Counted from the first letter of the stretch, positions 19,888-28,966 are shown. The stretch is DNA of 64,000 bases from Pseudomonas agarici (GCF_900109755.1 NZ_FOAR01000003.1:158604-222603); one strand, 5' to 3'. Numbers and translations are program-made. The notes: a model not told the origin generated them from the sequence alone.

Positions 19888-20034
19888 GCGGCCCGCCATA
19901 GGGCAGAATGGCACGACGTCGGCCAGCGCTTTAGCGGTCCGGCATGAGTTGCAAACTCCAGGTGAATGCTTACCTGTCACATAGCTCCTGCATTGTCGGT
20001 TGCGCGCATACCCGCTCGCCAGGAGTCTTTCGAC

Positions 20035-20922
20035 ATGAGGCAAGAAACCGCCGTATTGGATATACAAGGTCAATATCGGGTTTACACGGAGTTCTATCGC
20101 GCAGATGCTGCGGAAAAGACCATCATCCTGGTCAACGGCTCGATGGCCACCACCGCGTCATTTGCACAGACCGTCAAGAACCTGCACCCGCAGTACAATG
20201 TCGTGTGCTACGACCAGCCCTATGCGGGCAAGTCCAAGGCCCACAACCGCCACGAGAAAATGCTGACCAGGGACATTGAAAGCCAGATCCTGCTGGAACT
20301 CGTCGACCACTTCAGCGCCGAACATGTGATGTCGTTTTCCTGGGGGGGCACTGCAGTGCTGACCGCCCTGACTCATCGCCCACGACGCGTGGAAAAGGCA
20401 GTGATCAGCTCGTTCTCGCCGGTAATCAACGAATCCATGCGTGACTACCTGGAGCGCGGCGTCGACTACCTCCGAGCCTGCGATCGCCATCGGGTCGGCC
20501 ATCTGGTCAACAGCACCATTGGCAAGCACCTGCCATCGCTGTTCAAGCGCTTCAACTACCGGCATGTCAGCAGCCTGGCCGAGCACGAGTACGACCAGAT
20601 GCACTTCCATCTCCACCAAGTGCTCACCAGCGACCGCCGATGCTACTTGAGGGGCGTGGACAAAATCGATATACCGGTGCTGTTCATGAATGGTGAATGG
20701 GACGAATACACGGCGCCCGAGGATGCCCGTCAATTCGACCGGCATGTGCGCCATAGCCAGTTCAGCATCATTCGCAGTGCCGGGCATTTTCTCGACATGG
20801 AACACAAATCTGCCTGCCTGGACAGTCGCCGTGCCTTGCTTGACTTCCTGAAACCCACTCATCAGGAAAGCCGGGCGCGGTACTACCGACAGGTTCACGA
20901 GCACCGGGCACAAGCCATGTGA
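20035..20922 (+). CDS. phaG: PhaG-type (R)-3-hydroxyacyl-ACP acyltransferase/thioesterase
   Basis: PhaG diverts (R)-3-hydroxyacyl-ACP from fatty-acid synthesis to medium-chain polyhydroxyalkanoate. It was first described as a 3-hydroxyacyl-ACP:CoA transacylase and later as a thioesterase. The 295-residue protein is an alpha/beta-hydrolase with nucleophile elbow SFSWGG (Ser102) and a late AGHFLDME histidine loop. Blocks such as LDIQGQYRVYTEFYRADAAE and HLPSLFKRFNYRHVSSL match P. putida PhaG as I remember it. AGGAG precedes ATG 20035 by 9 bases. RhlA is a related family, but no rhlB is present, so PhaG is preferred. Confidence 0.92.
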   Translation: MRQETAVLDIQGQYRVYTEFYRADAAEKTIILVNGSMATTASFAQTVKNLHPQYNVVCYDQPYAGKSKAHNRHEKMLTRDIESQILLELVDHFSAEHVMSFSWGGTAVLTALTHRPRRVEKAVISSFSPVINESMRDYLERGVDYLRACDRHRVGHLVNSTIGKHLPSLFKRFNYRHVSSLAEHEYDQMHFHLHQVLTSDRRCYLRGVDKIDIPVLFMNGEWDEYTAPEDARQFDRHVRHSQFSIIRSAGHFLDMEHKSACLDSRRALLDFLKPTHQESRARYYRQVHEHRAQAM

Positions 20923-21183
20923 TCCCCGTCATCGCGAGCGACGGCGCTTCGGGCTACATCTGGCCGACGCTCGCCTGCCTGCGTTGGCACCTGACGAAAA
21001 TCCGGCTCGCGAACTGCGCTAAAACACAGATTCGCAAAGAAAAACTTCAAATCCACGGCAACATCTGGTACAAAACCTGCCATCGAAGCGAATGTCATCT
21101 CATGACATGATCGTTGGCTTGCCAAGCTGATAACGAACGGTCTTATTGGACAGCTCGTTTGCCGCACGGTGAACACGCAAAAT

Positions 21184-21257
21184 GCGGGTATAGTTTAGTG
21201 GCAAAACGAAAGCTTCCCAAGCTTTAGTTGAGGGTTCGATTCCCTCTACCCGCTCCA
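21184..21257 (+). tRNA. tRNA-Gly (anticodon CCC)
   Basis: Cloverleaf of 74 bases with encoded CCA. The acceptor stem is GCGGGTA / TACCCGC, and the D arm is GTTT-AGTGGCA-AAAC. The anticodon arm is AAAGC-TTCCCAA-GCTTT with anticodon CCC, and the T arm is GAGGG-TTCGATT-CCCTC. It decodes GGG. It marks the left edge of the ben-cat region, and its 3' half has the form commonly used as an attachment site by integrases. Confidence 0.96.
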
Positions 21258-21661
21258 TCTCTTCATCCCCGCATTACCCCCGCAGGCTTCCTAAAGCGTC
21301 AGAAATCCCGAAAGCACCGACTGCAAGCCATATCCGGTCATCTTGCAGATCAGCTTGCAATGCGAAATGTCCTAACCACTGAATCCCTTCATCAACGGGA
21401 TCGACCGGGCAGTCGCAAGCTTATGCAGATTACGACAAGCGCCGCAGTGTCACCCAGCAGCGACCGGGATAGATGAAGTCTAAAGTCCATGGGTCTGACA
21501 TATCAGCGTCGAATCCGGTAACGAGCCCGCAAGAGGGAGATGGCCACGTCATGGCCTTACTGAAACAGGCGCCGTTGCCAATCGAATGTACCTCAATGGT
21601 GCGCATGGCATTGCCCCGGTTATTTTTGTTGTATGTGAGGTCTCTGGGAAAAACCGGTCAA
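21258..21661. other. Gene-free interval between tRNA-Gly and benD
   Basis: About 400 bases with no convincing gene. Open frames that begin inside the tRNA 3' end (such as MRVRFPLPAP) are read-through of tRNA sequence and have no family resemblance. I find no integrase gene or recognisable fragment and no second copy of the tRNA 3' end. No benzoate transporter gene follows benD here, unlike many Pseudomonas ben clusters. Confidence 0.6.
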
Positions 21662-22423
21662 TCAACCCAGGTCGCCACCGCCCACGGGCAAGGTCACGCC
21701 GGTGATGTATGAGGCTTCGTCGGAGGCCAGAAAAAGAATCGCGCCCGCTTGCTCGTCGATCGTCCCATAGCGCTTCATCAAACTGCTTTCGATCGTCTGA
21801 TCGACGATTTGCTGATACCAAACCCGCTCCTGCTCGCTTTGCGGCTGGTTGTTACGTGGAATGCGGCGCGGCGGCGCCTCGGTGCCACCTGGCGCGGTAG
21901 CGTTGACACGCACCCCACTGCCAGCGGTCTCCAGCGCCAGGCAAGCGGTCAGCGCATTGACGCCACCTTTGGCCGCGCCGTAAGGCACGCGATTGAGGCT
22001 TCGCGTGGCAATAGAGGAAACGTTGACGATGGCGCCACTGCCTTGTTTGAGCATGTAAGGCAATACGCTGTGGCAGCACCACAACGTCGGAAACAACGAG
22101 CGGCGGATTTCCGCCTCGATCTCATCTGGCGCGTAATGCTCGAAGGGTTTGGCCCAGATCGTCCCGCCAACGTTGTTGATCAGGATATCGATCCGCCCGA
22201 ATCCCTTGCTTGCCGCAGCCATGACGCGTGCGCACTCGGCGTGCTGCTCCAGGTCAGCCGTCAACGTCAGCACACGCTCACGCTGCAGTTCGTGAATCAG
22301 CTCGGAGCGGTCGACGGCGACCAGCAAGGCGCCCTCCTCCAGCAAACGTTCGGCAACACGCCGCCCGATGCCTTGGGCGGCGCCCGTCACCAATGCGACT
22401 TTTTCGTGGAAACGTGGGTTCAT
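21662..22423 (-). CDS. benD: Benzoate cis-diol dehydrogenase BenD
   Basis: BenD oxidises and decarboxylates 1,6-dihydroxycyclohexa-2,4-diene-1-carboxylate to catechol with NAD+. The 253-residue short-chain dehydrogenase has TGAAQGIGRRVAE (cofactor glycines) and LINNVGG. The catalytic Ser/Tyr/Lys set is in NVSSIAT and YGAAKGG, and SYITGVTLPVGGG closes the protein. The Asp in VAVDRSE indicates NAD rather than NADP. It is the last gene of benABCD, 10 bases after benC. Confidence 0.94.
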   Translation of the reverse strand: MNPRFHEKVALVTGAAQGIGRRVAERLLEEGALLVAVDRSELIHELQRERVLTLTADLEQHAECARVMAAASKGFGRIDILINNVGGTIWAKPFEHYAPDEIEAEIRRSLFPTLWCCHSVLPYMLKQGSGAIVNVSSIATRSLNRVPYGAAKGGVNALTACLALETAGSGVRVNATAPGGTEAPPRRIPRNNQPQSEQERVWYQQIVDQTIESSLMKRYGTIDEQAGAILFLASDEASYITGVTLPVGGGDLG

Positions 22424-22433
22424 TTCACTGTCC

Positions 22434-23456
22434 TCAGGCGGCGTCGCCAGTCACCATTGCATTGGGCGTGAACTTCTCGTAATAGAAGCTGGCCGGAACG
22501 ACACCCTGATCCTTGAAGTACTGCCGCACGGCATCCACCATCGGTGGCGGCCCACACAGATACACATCGACATCGCCATCGTTGAACACCTGCGCGGCCA
22601 TGTGCTGGGTGACATAGCCTTGGCGCGGATGGAGGGTCTGGGGATCGGCGACACAGGTCACGAAGCTGAAGTTGGGCAGGCGCGTGGCGAAGGCTTCCAA
22701 GGCATCGACCAGCACCAGATCCTGATCGCGGGTCACGCCATAGATCAGCGACACCTTCTGCGTTCCAGCGCGCTCACCGAGCACTTCGAGCATCGACAGG
22801 AAGGGCGCAAGTCCAGTGCCACCGGCCAGGAACAACAGCGGTCGGGTCACTTCGCGCAGATAGAAACTGCCAAACGGACCGGTCATGACCACCTGATCGG
22901 CCGGCTGCGCTCGTTCCAGCCATCCGCTCATCAGTCCACCCGGCACATGTTTGATCAAAAAGCTCGCGTGCTTTTCGCCGGGGCGGCTGCTGAATGAATA
23001 GGAGCGTGTCTGTTCACTGCCCGGCACCTCGATATTGACGTACTGGCCGGGCAGGAAGACTGGCGCTTGATCCAGTTCGAAGCGGATCTGCAGCGCAGCG
23101 TCCGCGTGCCGGGTAATGTCGGCGACGGTGGCGGCGAACCGACCGGTGCCGGTCTTACAGGCACTGGAGGGCAAGGGGACGGTAATGATGCAGTCCGATT
23201 GCGGCACCATCTGGCAGGTAAGAACGAGCCTCTCCTGGGCCTCGTCCTCACTCAGCGCGTCTTCGATGTATTCATCGCCCAGGTCATAGGTGCCTTTCTC
23301 GCAACGGCATTTGCAAGTGCCACAGACGCCGTCGGCGCAGTCCATAGGCAGGTTGATACCTTGGCGAAAAGAGGCGTCCAGCACCTTCTCGCCCTCATCG
23401 CAATCGATGAAACGTGTCACGCCATCTTCAAAATTGAGGGCTATGGAGTATGTCAT
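22434..23456 (-). CDS. benC: Benzoate 1,2-dioxygenase reductase BenC
   Basis: Electron-transfer component of benzoate dioxygenase, passing electrons from NADH to the Rieske oxygenase BenAB. The 340-residue protein has an N-terminal plant-type [2Fe-2S] ferredoxin domain (CADGVCGTCKCRCE and a later Cys in LVLTCQM). An FAD domain follows (RSYSFSSRPGE), then an NAD domain (LLFLAGGTGLAPFLSML, YLCGPPPMVDAV). This order, ferredoxin first, is typical of BenC/XylZ/AntC. It lies between benB (10 bases upstream) and benD (10 bases downstream). Confidence 0.95.
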   Translation of the reverse strand: MTYSIALNFEDGVTRFIDCDEGEKVLDASFRQGINLPMDCADGVCGTCKCRCEKGTYDLGDEYIEDALSEDEAQERLVLTCQMVPQSDCIITVPLPSSACKTGTGRFAATVADITRHADAALQIRFELDQAPVFLPGQYVNIEVPGSEQTRSYSFSSRPGEKHASFLIKHVPGGLMSGWLERAQPADQVVMTGPFGSFYLREVTRPLLFLAGGTGLAPFLSMLEVLGERAGTQKVSLIYGVTRDQDLVLVDALEAFATRLPNFSFVTCVADPQTLHPRQGYVTQHMAAQVFNDGDVDVYLCGPPPMVDAVRQYFKDQGVVPASFYYEKFTPNAMVTGDAA

Positions 23457-23466
23457 GGCGCTGTCC

Positions 23467-23955
23467 TCAGATGTGATAGATGTCGATGACCTGATGGATA
23501 TAATCGTTTTTCAGCACCACTTTCTTACGCGTGATCAGTGGCTGTTGCGCGCTGATATCGAGGCGATAGAAGGACGTGCCAAAGTACGTGTCCGTGGTCT
23601 TGTATCGATGGCTGAGGGTTTGCCAGTTGAAACGTAGCTCCACCTGTCCGGCGTTTTCGGCCAGTACTTCAACGTTGGCAATGAAATGTGCGGTGCGCGG
23701 CTCAGGCATGCTGGCACTGGAGCGCTCGGTCTTGATACGAAATATACGGTCTTCCAGACCGTCGCGGTTGGGGTAGTAAATCAGCGAGATCTCGCTCTGC
23801 GGATCTTCCGTCAGCGTGTCGTGGTCGTCCCACGCGGGCATCCAAAACTCGGCCTTTGGCGAGTAACACTCCAGCCACTCGTCCCACTGACGATCATCTA
23901 GCAGCCGCGCTTCGCGGTAGAGAAAAGCAAGCAGGTTTTCGCGGGAAATGCTCAC
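23467..23955 (-). CDS. benB: Benzoate 1,2-dioxygenase small subunit BenB
   Basis: Beta subunit of the hexameric benzoate dioxygenase. It has 162 residues, the usual length, with FLYREARLLDDRQWDEWL near the N-terminus and the RTAHFIANVEV and FNWQTLSHRYKTTDTYFG blocks of ring-hydroxylating dioxygenase small subunits. It is structural and carries no metal. The start overlaps the benA stop by 4 bases, so the two subunits are translationally coupled. Confidence 0.95.
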   Translation of the reverse strand: MSISRENLLAFLYREARLLDDRQWDEWLECYSPKAEFWMPAWDDHDTLTEDPQSEISLIYYPNRDGLEDRIFRIKTERSSASMPEPRTAHFIANVEVLAENAGQVELRFNWQTLSHRYKTTDTYFGTSFYRLDISAQQPLITRKKVVLKNDYIHQVIDIYHI

Positions 23956-25328
23956 GAGCGTGCCTCCTTGTCAGTGGCGATCAGACTGTGTTGCTCAAGC
24001 TCGATCGCTCGTTGCAAGCTGGCCGCCCAGTGAGCGTGTTGACGCACGAACAAGCCTTCGTCCTCGGTCTTTACCCCGCTGAGCTGCGGATTCATGCCCA
24101 TGGCGCGCGCATTGTCATCGGCACCGTCAACCCATTGCTTGGCGCCCCGACTCAGGTCATTCCATAGGTTCGTCGCACCTTGATAACCGGTCTGGCAGGC
24201 ACGGAATTCCTCCAGATCATCGGGGGTACCCATGCCACTGACATTGAAAAAGTCCTCGTACTGACGAATACGCGTGGTGCGCTCCTGGGCGCTTTCGCCC
24301 TTGGGCGCCATGCAATAGATCGTCACCTCGGTTTTGTCGACCGCAATGGGTCGCACCACACGGATCTGCGTCGAGAACTGATCCATGAGGTAAACGTTGG
24401 GGTACAGGCAGAGGTTGCGGGTCTGGTCGACGATGAAGTCGGCGCGCGCCTGCCCCAGGCGTTCAGCTAACTGTGCACGATGTGCATGCACCGGTCGCAC
24501 TTCAGGATTGAGCAGCCGAGTCCAGAGCAGGATGTGACCATGCTTGAACGCATACACCCCGCCCTGGCTCTTCGACCAGCCATTGGCGTCGACAGCGCGC
24601 GTGCCCTCGGACTGGTAATTGCGACGGCCCGTGGTCGCCGAATAATTCCAGTGCACGGAGCTGACGTGATAACCGTCGGCGCCGTTTTCGATCTGCAATT
24701 TCCAGTTGCCATCGTAGAGGTAAGACGAGCTGCCCCGCAGGACTTCGAACCCTTCAGGCGCTTGATCAACCATCTGGTCAATGATGACGCGGGTTTCTCC
24801 CAGATAATCATCGAGCTCGGGGACCGCTTCACTGAGACTGCCAAACAGAAAACCACGATAATTTTCAAAACGGCCCAGACGTTTAAGATCATGAGAACCG
24901 TCGCAATCGAAACTGTCCGGGTAGGCGCCGGTCTTGGCGTCTTTGACTTTGAGCAACTTACCGGCGTTGCTGAATGTCCAGCCATGAAACGGGCAGGTAA
25001 AGGAGCCTTTATTGCCCTGCTTACGGCGGCACAGCATGGCGCCACGGTGGGCGCAGGAATTGACCATTCCGTGCAAGACACCTTGTTTGTCACGGGTAAT
25101 GACGACAGGCTGACGGCCAATGTAGGTGGTGAAGTAGTCGTTGATTTCCGGCACTTGGCTTTCATGTGCCAGGTAAATCCAACCACTTTCAAAGATGTGC
25201 TTCATTTCCAACGCGAACAAATCGGCGTCCGTGAAGATATCGCGGCGGCAGCGAAAGACGCCGGTGGCGGGATCTTCCTGAACGGACTCACTGAGCTGAC
25301 GGGCAAGCCGGTCGAGTGTACTGGTCAT
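23952..25328 (-). CDS. benA: Benzoate 1,2-dioxygenase large subunit BenA
   Basis: Catalytic alpha subunit that adds O2 across C1-C2 of benzoate to give the cis-diol. The 458-residue protein has a Rieske [2Fe-2S] centre with Cys92, His94, Cys112 and His115 (CAHRGAM, CPFHGW). The mononuclear iron site is in NGADGYHVSSVHW (Asp218, His221, His226). The neighbours benR, benD and cat genes favour benzoate over anthranilate or toluate as substrate, but close homologues differ only subtly. Upstream lies a tandem BenR-type operator at 25395-25430. Confidence 0.95.
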   Translation of the reverse strand: MTSTLDRLARQLSESVQEDPATGVFRCRRDIFTDADLFALEMKHIFESGWIYLAHESQVPEINDYFTTYIGRQPVVITRDKQGVLHGMVNSCAHRGAMLCRRKQGNKGSFTCPFHGWTFSNAGKLLKVKDAKTGAYPDSFDCDGSHDLKRLGRFENYRGFLFGSLSEAVPELDDYLGETRVIIDQMVDQAPEGFEVLRGSSSYLYDGNWKLQIENGADGYHVSSVHWNYSATTGRRNYQSEGTRAVDANGWSKSQGGVYAFKHGHILLWTRLLNPEVRPVHAHRAQLAERLGQARADFIVDQTRNLCLYPNVYLMDQFSTQIRVVRPIAVDKTEVTIYCMAPKGESAQERTTRIRQYEDFFNVSGMGTPDDLEEFRACQTGYQGATNLWNDLSRGAKQWVDGADDNARAMGMNPQLSGVKTEDEGLFVRQHAHWAASLQRAIELEQHSLIATDKEARS

Positions 25329-25394
25329 GGGGATAGGCCCTCGGTTGTTCTTGTATCAGGCCTGTTTACCCTAGCTCCTTATTCCCACCACCAG

Positions 25395-25430
25395 TATCCG
25401 TCTGCTGCAAATAACTATCCGCCAGGCGCA
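25395..25430 (-). promoter_or_regulatory. Tandem BenR/XylS-type operator of the benA promoter
   Basis: On the minus strand two direct repeats fit the XylS/BenR consensus TGCA-N6-GGNTA. TGCAGCAGACGGATA (25395-25409) is a perfect match, and TGCGCCTGGCGGATA (25416-25430) has one mismatch. They are 21 bp apart, two helical turns, as in the TOL Pm promoter. The distal copy contains the last codons of benR and part of its stop codon. A possible -10, TAGGGT, lies about 20 bases downstream of the proximal copy. Confidence 0.8.
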
Positions 25431-26383
25431 AACCGCTCGCGCTGACGACGCCGGGTTTGCGACGGCAATTCGCCGAAGCGCTTGCGATAGGCCTCGGAGA
25501 ATCGCCCTAAATGGACAAAACCGTGATCGAGGGCCACTTCGGTCACGCTACGCGCAGTCGCTGCTTGGAGTTGCGCATGCACACTTTCCAGCTTGCGTTG
25601 GCGCATATAATCACGGGGAGAAAGACCGACATGACGCTCGAACAACAGATAAAGCGAGCGCTCGCTGACCCAGGAGATCGCCATGAGCTGTTCAAGGCTG
25701 ATGTCTTCAGTCAAGTGCTCCTCGATGAATTGCCGTATCGGCTCGAAACCACCGCTCTCCTCCTGCTTGGGGATGACTCTCAACACATTGCTGGCCAACA
25801 AGGCCAGCAGCTTTTTAGCAAGGATTCGCTCGTACAGCGCCTCGACTTGCGGATCCGCGGAGTTCTCGGCCTCGTGGCAGATCAAGCCCAGCAACTGCAA
25901 AAAACCGCTCAGGGCATTGAGTTCATGGCGCTCGGCAACAAAGCGAATGCCCTGTTGTGGAAGCGTCCAATGCTGCTCCAGACAGGTGTTCTCCAGCAGC
26001 CTGACAGGTAACTTGACGATGAATTTCTCGCAGTCGGCGGAATACGTCAGGTCCACCGGGTCATCCGGATTAATGAGCAGAACCTCGCCAGCGCGCAAAA
26101 TCTGTTCCTGACCTCGGGAGTCAGATCGACAATGCCCGCGCAACAGAATCTGCAGATGGTAGATCGTTTCCAATGCCGTGGACGTCACCTGCACTGGCGC
26201 GCCATAACTGATACGACACAAATCCAGGCTCGAAAAGGTTCGGTGACTGATACTCGCTCGCGGACGGCCCTTAGGCAGCAGGCGGATGCAGTGGCTACCC
26301 ACATGCTGATTCACGTAATCCGACACGACATAGGCATCGGCACGGTGAAAAATCTGACTGCGCGCACTCAATAACGGAGTCAT
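25415..26383 (-). CDS. benR: AraC/XylS family activator BenR
   Basis: Activator that responds to benzoate and switches on benABCD. The 322-residue length fits XylS/BenR. The N-terminal two thirds is the effector/dimerisation part, and the C-terminal AraC HTH pair includes SLEQLMAISWVSERSLYLLF and VTEVALDHGFVHLGRFSEAYRKRFG. It is encoded on the same strand between catA and benA, and its final codons lie within the predicted BenR operator. In other species BenR can also act at xyl and cat promoters. Confidence 0.93.
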   Translation of the reverse strand: MTPLLSARSQIFHRADAYVVSDYVNQHVGSHCIRLLPKGRPRASISHRTFSSLDLCRISYGAPVQVTSTALETIYHLQILLRGHCRSDSRGQEQILRAGEVLLINPDDPVDLTYSADCEKFIVKLPVRLLENTCLEQHWTLPQQGIRFVAERHELNALSGFLQLLGLICHEAENSADPQVEALYERILAKKLLALLASNVLRVIPKQEESGGFEPIRQFIEEHLTEDISLEQLMAISWVSERSLYLLFERHVGLSPRDYMRQRKLESVHAQLQAATARSVTEVALDHGFVHLGRFSEAYRKRFGELPSQTRRRQRERFAPGG

Positions 26384-26423
26384 GTTGCGCCTCTCTTTCT
26401 ATCAAGGTCAGATGAAACCACAA

Positions 26424-26451
26424 GGCCCCAACAACTAGCGCTGCGGGGGCC
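26424..26451 (-). terminator. Possible terminator downstream of catBCA
   Basis: On the minus strand a GGCCCC/GGGGCC hairpin with a 16-base loop lies about 25 bases after the catA stop, followed by a moderately T-rich TTGTGGTTTC. The stem is short, so termination may be incomplete and some read-through into benR is possible. Confidence 0.35.
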
Positions 26452-26474
26452 ATGGCATCAACCAAGACGTTGGT

Positions 26475-27380
26475 TCACACCTCCAGGGCTCTCACACGCT
26501 CTAGGCGACTCTCGTCTTCGGCAGCGGTAGCAGGCTGAAGCACGAAATCGAATTCGATATCGGCCCGCCGGCCATTGCTATCATCGCTGAAATGAATCTG
26601 TGCGATCAGCTCATCACGTGTCGCATACGCAAAATCATCATGCAGGTACTGGTCACCCGCCAGGTTGATCTGGGTGGTCAAGTGGCGATGTCCAGGTGCC
26701 GAGATGAAAAAATGCACGTGGGCAGGACGCTGGCCGTGACGGCCCAATTGATCGAGCAGTTGCTGGGTGGGGCCATCCGAAGGGCAGCCGTAACCCGACG
26801 GCACGATACTCTGAAGGCGATAACGACCTTGAGCATCGGTGAGTATGCGACGGCGCAGATTGAACTCGGACTGCGATGGATCGAAATACGAGTAACTACC
26901 ACCGCTATTGGCATGCCACACATCCACCACGGCGTTCGCCAAAGGCGCACCAGCGGTATCGCGCACCTGGCCGGTCATGAACATCACGGTGCCTGGGTCC
27001 TGACCATCGTCGAGGCGAGCAAAGTGTTCTGAAATAGGCGCGCCCGCGACATAAAGCGGGCCTTCGATGGTGCGGGGCGTGCCGCCCACATGGCCGGCCT
27101 GTTCGTCTTCGGCGTCCATCAACATGTCCAGATAGTGCTCAAGCCCCAGGCCCGCGACGAGCAAACCGGCTTCCTGGCGACGGCCCAGATCATTAAGGTA
27201 GTTGACGGCCTTCCAGAACTCTTCAGGCGTAATCTGCAAGTCCTCGATGATTTTGATCGAATCATTCAGGACACGATGAACGACGGTCTTCAGTCGCTGG
27301 CTGCCGGCTGGCTGGTCGAAGCCGGAGGCTTTTTCGAGAAATTGCTGCACTTCAGCGGTTTGGGAAATACGAACGGTCAT
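26475..27380 (-). CDS. catA: Catechol 1,2-dioxygenase (ortho cleavage)
   Basis: Intradiol dioxygenase with non-haem Fe(III) that opens catechol to cis,cis-muconate. The 301-residue protein starts MTVRISQTAEVQQFL at ATG 27380, chosen because GAGG is about 9 bases upstream; a longer frame from 27398 lacks this. Iron ligands are expected in GEYxY-like YVAGAPI and in SGYGCPSDGP (Tyr) and RPAHVHFFISAPGHRHLT (two His). An N-terminal helical linker domain is present. It is the last gene of catBCA, 60 bases after catC. Confidence 0.95.
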   Translation of the reverse strand: MTVRISQTAEVQQFLEKASGFDQPAGSQRLKTVVHRVLNDSIKIIEDLQITPEEFWKAVNYLNDLGRRQEAGLLVAGLGLEHYLDMLMDAEDEQAGHVGGTPRTIEGPLYVAGAPISEHFARLDDGQDPGTVMFMTGQVRDTAGAPLANAVVDVWHANSGGSYSYFDPSQSEFNLRRRILTDAQGRYRLQSIVPSGYGCPSDGPTQQLLDQLGRHGQRPAHVHFFISAPGHRHLTTQINLAGDQYLHDDFAYATRDELIAQIHFSDDSNGRRADIEFDFVLQPATAAEDESRLERVRALEV

Positions 27381-27440
27381 GGCTTTTGCCCTCATCAATT
27401 TATTTGTTCTTGTTGATGTCAGTGCTACGAATCCGCTAAC

Positions 27441-27731
27441 TCAGCGATCGTCGTTATGGATTGAGGATGGATGTCGACACATCGGTGTCACTTCGATTTC
27501 CATGTAGGGGTACAACGGTAGTTGCATCAACGTGTCATGCAGTGCCTGGTTGTCCGCCACATCAAAGACACTGACATTTGCATAGAGCCCGGCAAGGCGC
27601 CAGAGATGGCGCCAGGTGCCTTCTCGTTGCAGGCGCTGGGCGAGTTCCTTTTCGTCGGCCTTAAGCTGGGCGGCTTGCTCAGCCGGCATATCGGTCGGAA
27701 GTTTGACGGTCATGCGCACATGGAAAAGCAT
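27441..27731 (-). CDS. catC: Muconolactone delta-isomerase
   Basis: Small enzyme of 96 residues that converts muconolactone to 3-oxoadipate enol-lactone. It begins MLFHVRMTVKLPTDMP and contains WRHLWRLAGLYANVSVFDV and LPLYPYMEIEVTPM, all typical of CatC, which assembles as a decamer. It sits between catB (29 bases upstream) and catA, in the conserved catBCA order. Confidence 0.96.
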   Translation of the reverse strand: MLFHVRMTVKLPTDMPAEQAAQLKADEKELAQRLQREGTWRHLWRLAGLYANVSVFDVADNQALHDTLMQLPLYPYMEIEVTPMCRHPSSIHNDDR

Positions 27732-27760
27732 GTCGTGAGTATCCTTTGGAGGTTAGTCAA

Positions 27761-28879
27761 TCAGCCGCGAGAGAAGTGCGAAAGGCGTTCGGCATCAAGC
27801 TCGATGCCTAGCCCCGGGCCGCGCGGGATCATCAGTTGGAAATCCCGATAAACAGGAGGGGCGAGCAAAATGTCTTCGGTCAATAGTAGCGGACCGAAAA
27901 GCTCGGTATGCCACTCCAGCTTGTCGAGCGTGGCAAATGCGTGAGCCGAGGCCAAAGTGCCGATGCTACCTTCAAGCATCGTGCCGCCGTAGAGGCCGAT
28001 GCCCGCCGCTTGCGCAATGGCGGCGGTACGTAACACCGCCATAGGCCCACCTGTTTTGGCGATTTTCAGTGCAAAAATCGACGCCGCGCCCATCTGCGCC
28101 AACGCAAAGCTGTCTTGAACCGATTCGATAGCTTCATCAGCCATCAGCGGGATGGGACTATGGGCGCTCAGCCGAACCATGCCCGCACGATCATATCGAG
28201 ACAACGGCTGCTCTATAAGCTCAACGCCGGCATCCGCCAGCAGTCGACAGGCCCGAACGGCGACCGCTTCACTCCATGCCTGGTTGATATCCACACGAAC
28301 GCTGGCTCGGTCGCCCAATGCCCGTTTGATGGCGGCGACATGGGCGATATCTCGCGCCGGTTCTCCAGCACCTATTTTCAGTTTGAAGTGACGGTGGCGG
28401 CGCACTTCGAGCATGCGCTCAGCCTCTTCGATATCTTTGACCGTATCGCCACTGGCCAACGTCCAGGCGACTTCGACACCGTCTCGTACCCGCCCACCCA
28501 ACAACTCCGCGACAGGCAGGCCAAGACGCTTACCCTGAGCATCGAGCAGCGCCGTCTCTACCGCCGAGCGGGCAAAGGTATTGCCACGAATAGCGTGATC
28601 GACCCTTTGCATCGCCGCGTTGAGGTTAGTGGCGTCTTGCCCGATCAGCAGCGGTGCAAACCAGGTCTCAAGGTTCACTTTAATGCTTTCCGGGCTTTCG
28701 CCAGCGTAGGCCAGACCGCCGATGGTGGTGGCTTCGCCAATGCCGACAATGCCATCGCTGGCCTGAATTTGCAGGATCACCAAAGTCTGACCACGCATCG
28801 TGTGCATCGCTAGCTTATGCGCACGGATGGTAGGCAAATCGACGATCTGAATGGTGAAGCGTTCGATGATGGCAGTCAT
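27761..28879 (-). CDS. catB: Muconate cycloisomerase I
   Basis: Enolase-superfamily enzyme that lactonises cis,cis-muconate to muconolactone with Mn2+. The 372-residue protein has the catalytic KxK motif in HFKLKIGAGEP. The metal ligands are in VRVDINQAW, ELIEQPL and LMADEAI, and the second catalytic lysine is in FALKIAKTGG. It is the first gene of catBCA and is divergent from catR, with a CatR-type palindrome in the 103-base gap. Confidence 0.96.
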   Translation of the reverse strand: MTAIIERFTIQIVDLPTIRAHKLAMHTMRGQTLVILQIQASDGIVGIGEATTIGGLAYAGESPESIKVNLETWFAPLLIGQDATNLNAAMQRVDHAIRGNTFARSAVETALLDAQGKRLGLPVAELLGGRVRDGVEVAWTLASGDTVKDIEEAERMLEVRRHRHFKLKIGAGEPARDIAHVAAIKRALGDRASVRVDINQAWSEAVAVRACRLLADAGVELIEQPLSRYDRAGMVRLSAHSPIPLMADEAIESVQDSFALAQMGAASIFALKIAKTGGPMAVLRTAAIAQAAGIGLYGGTMLEGSIGTLASAHAFATLDKLEWHTELFGPLLLTEDILLAPPVYRDFQLMIPRGPGLGIELDAERLSHFSRG

Positions 28880-28966
28880 GGGGATCCCGTCTGCATTGTG
28901 TTTGTTCTTGAAACAGAGATTGACTCTGGCAAAGCTGACCGTCCAATATTGAATAGGTCTCGCTTA

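Noticed and set aside
21228..21476. Open frame starting inside the tRNA-Gly 3' end
   Set aside because: The first residues are only the translated T arm of the tRNA, and the remainder matches nothing I recognise. This is a common artefact downstream of tRNA genes.
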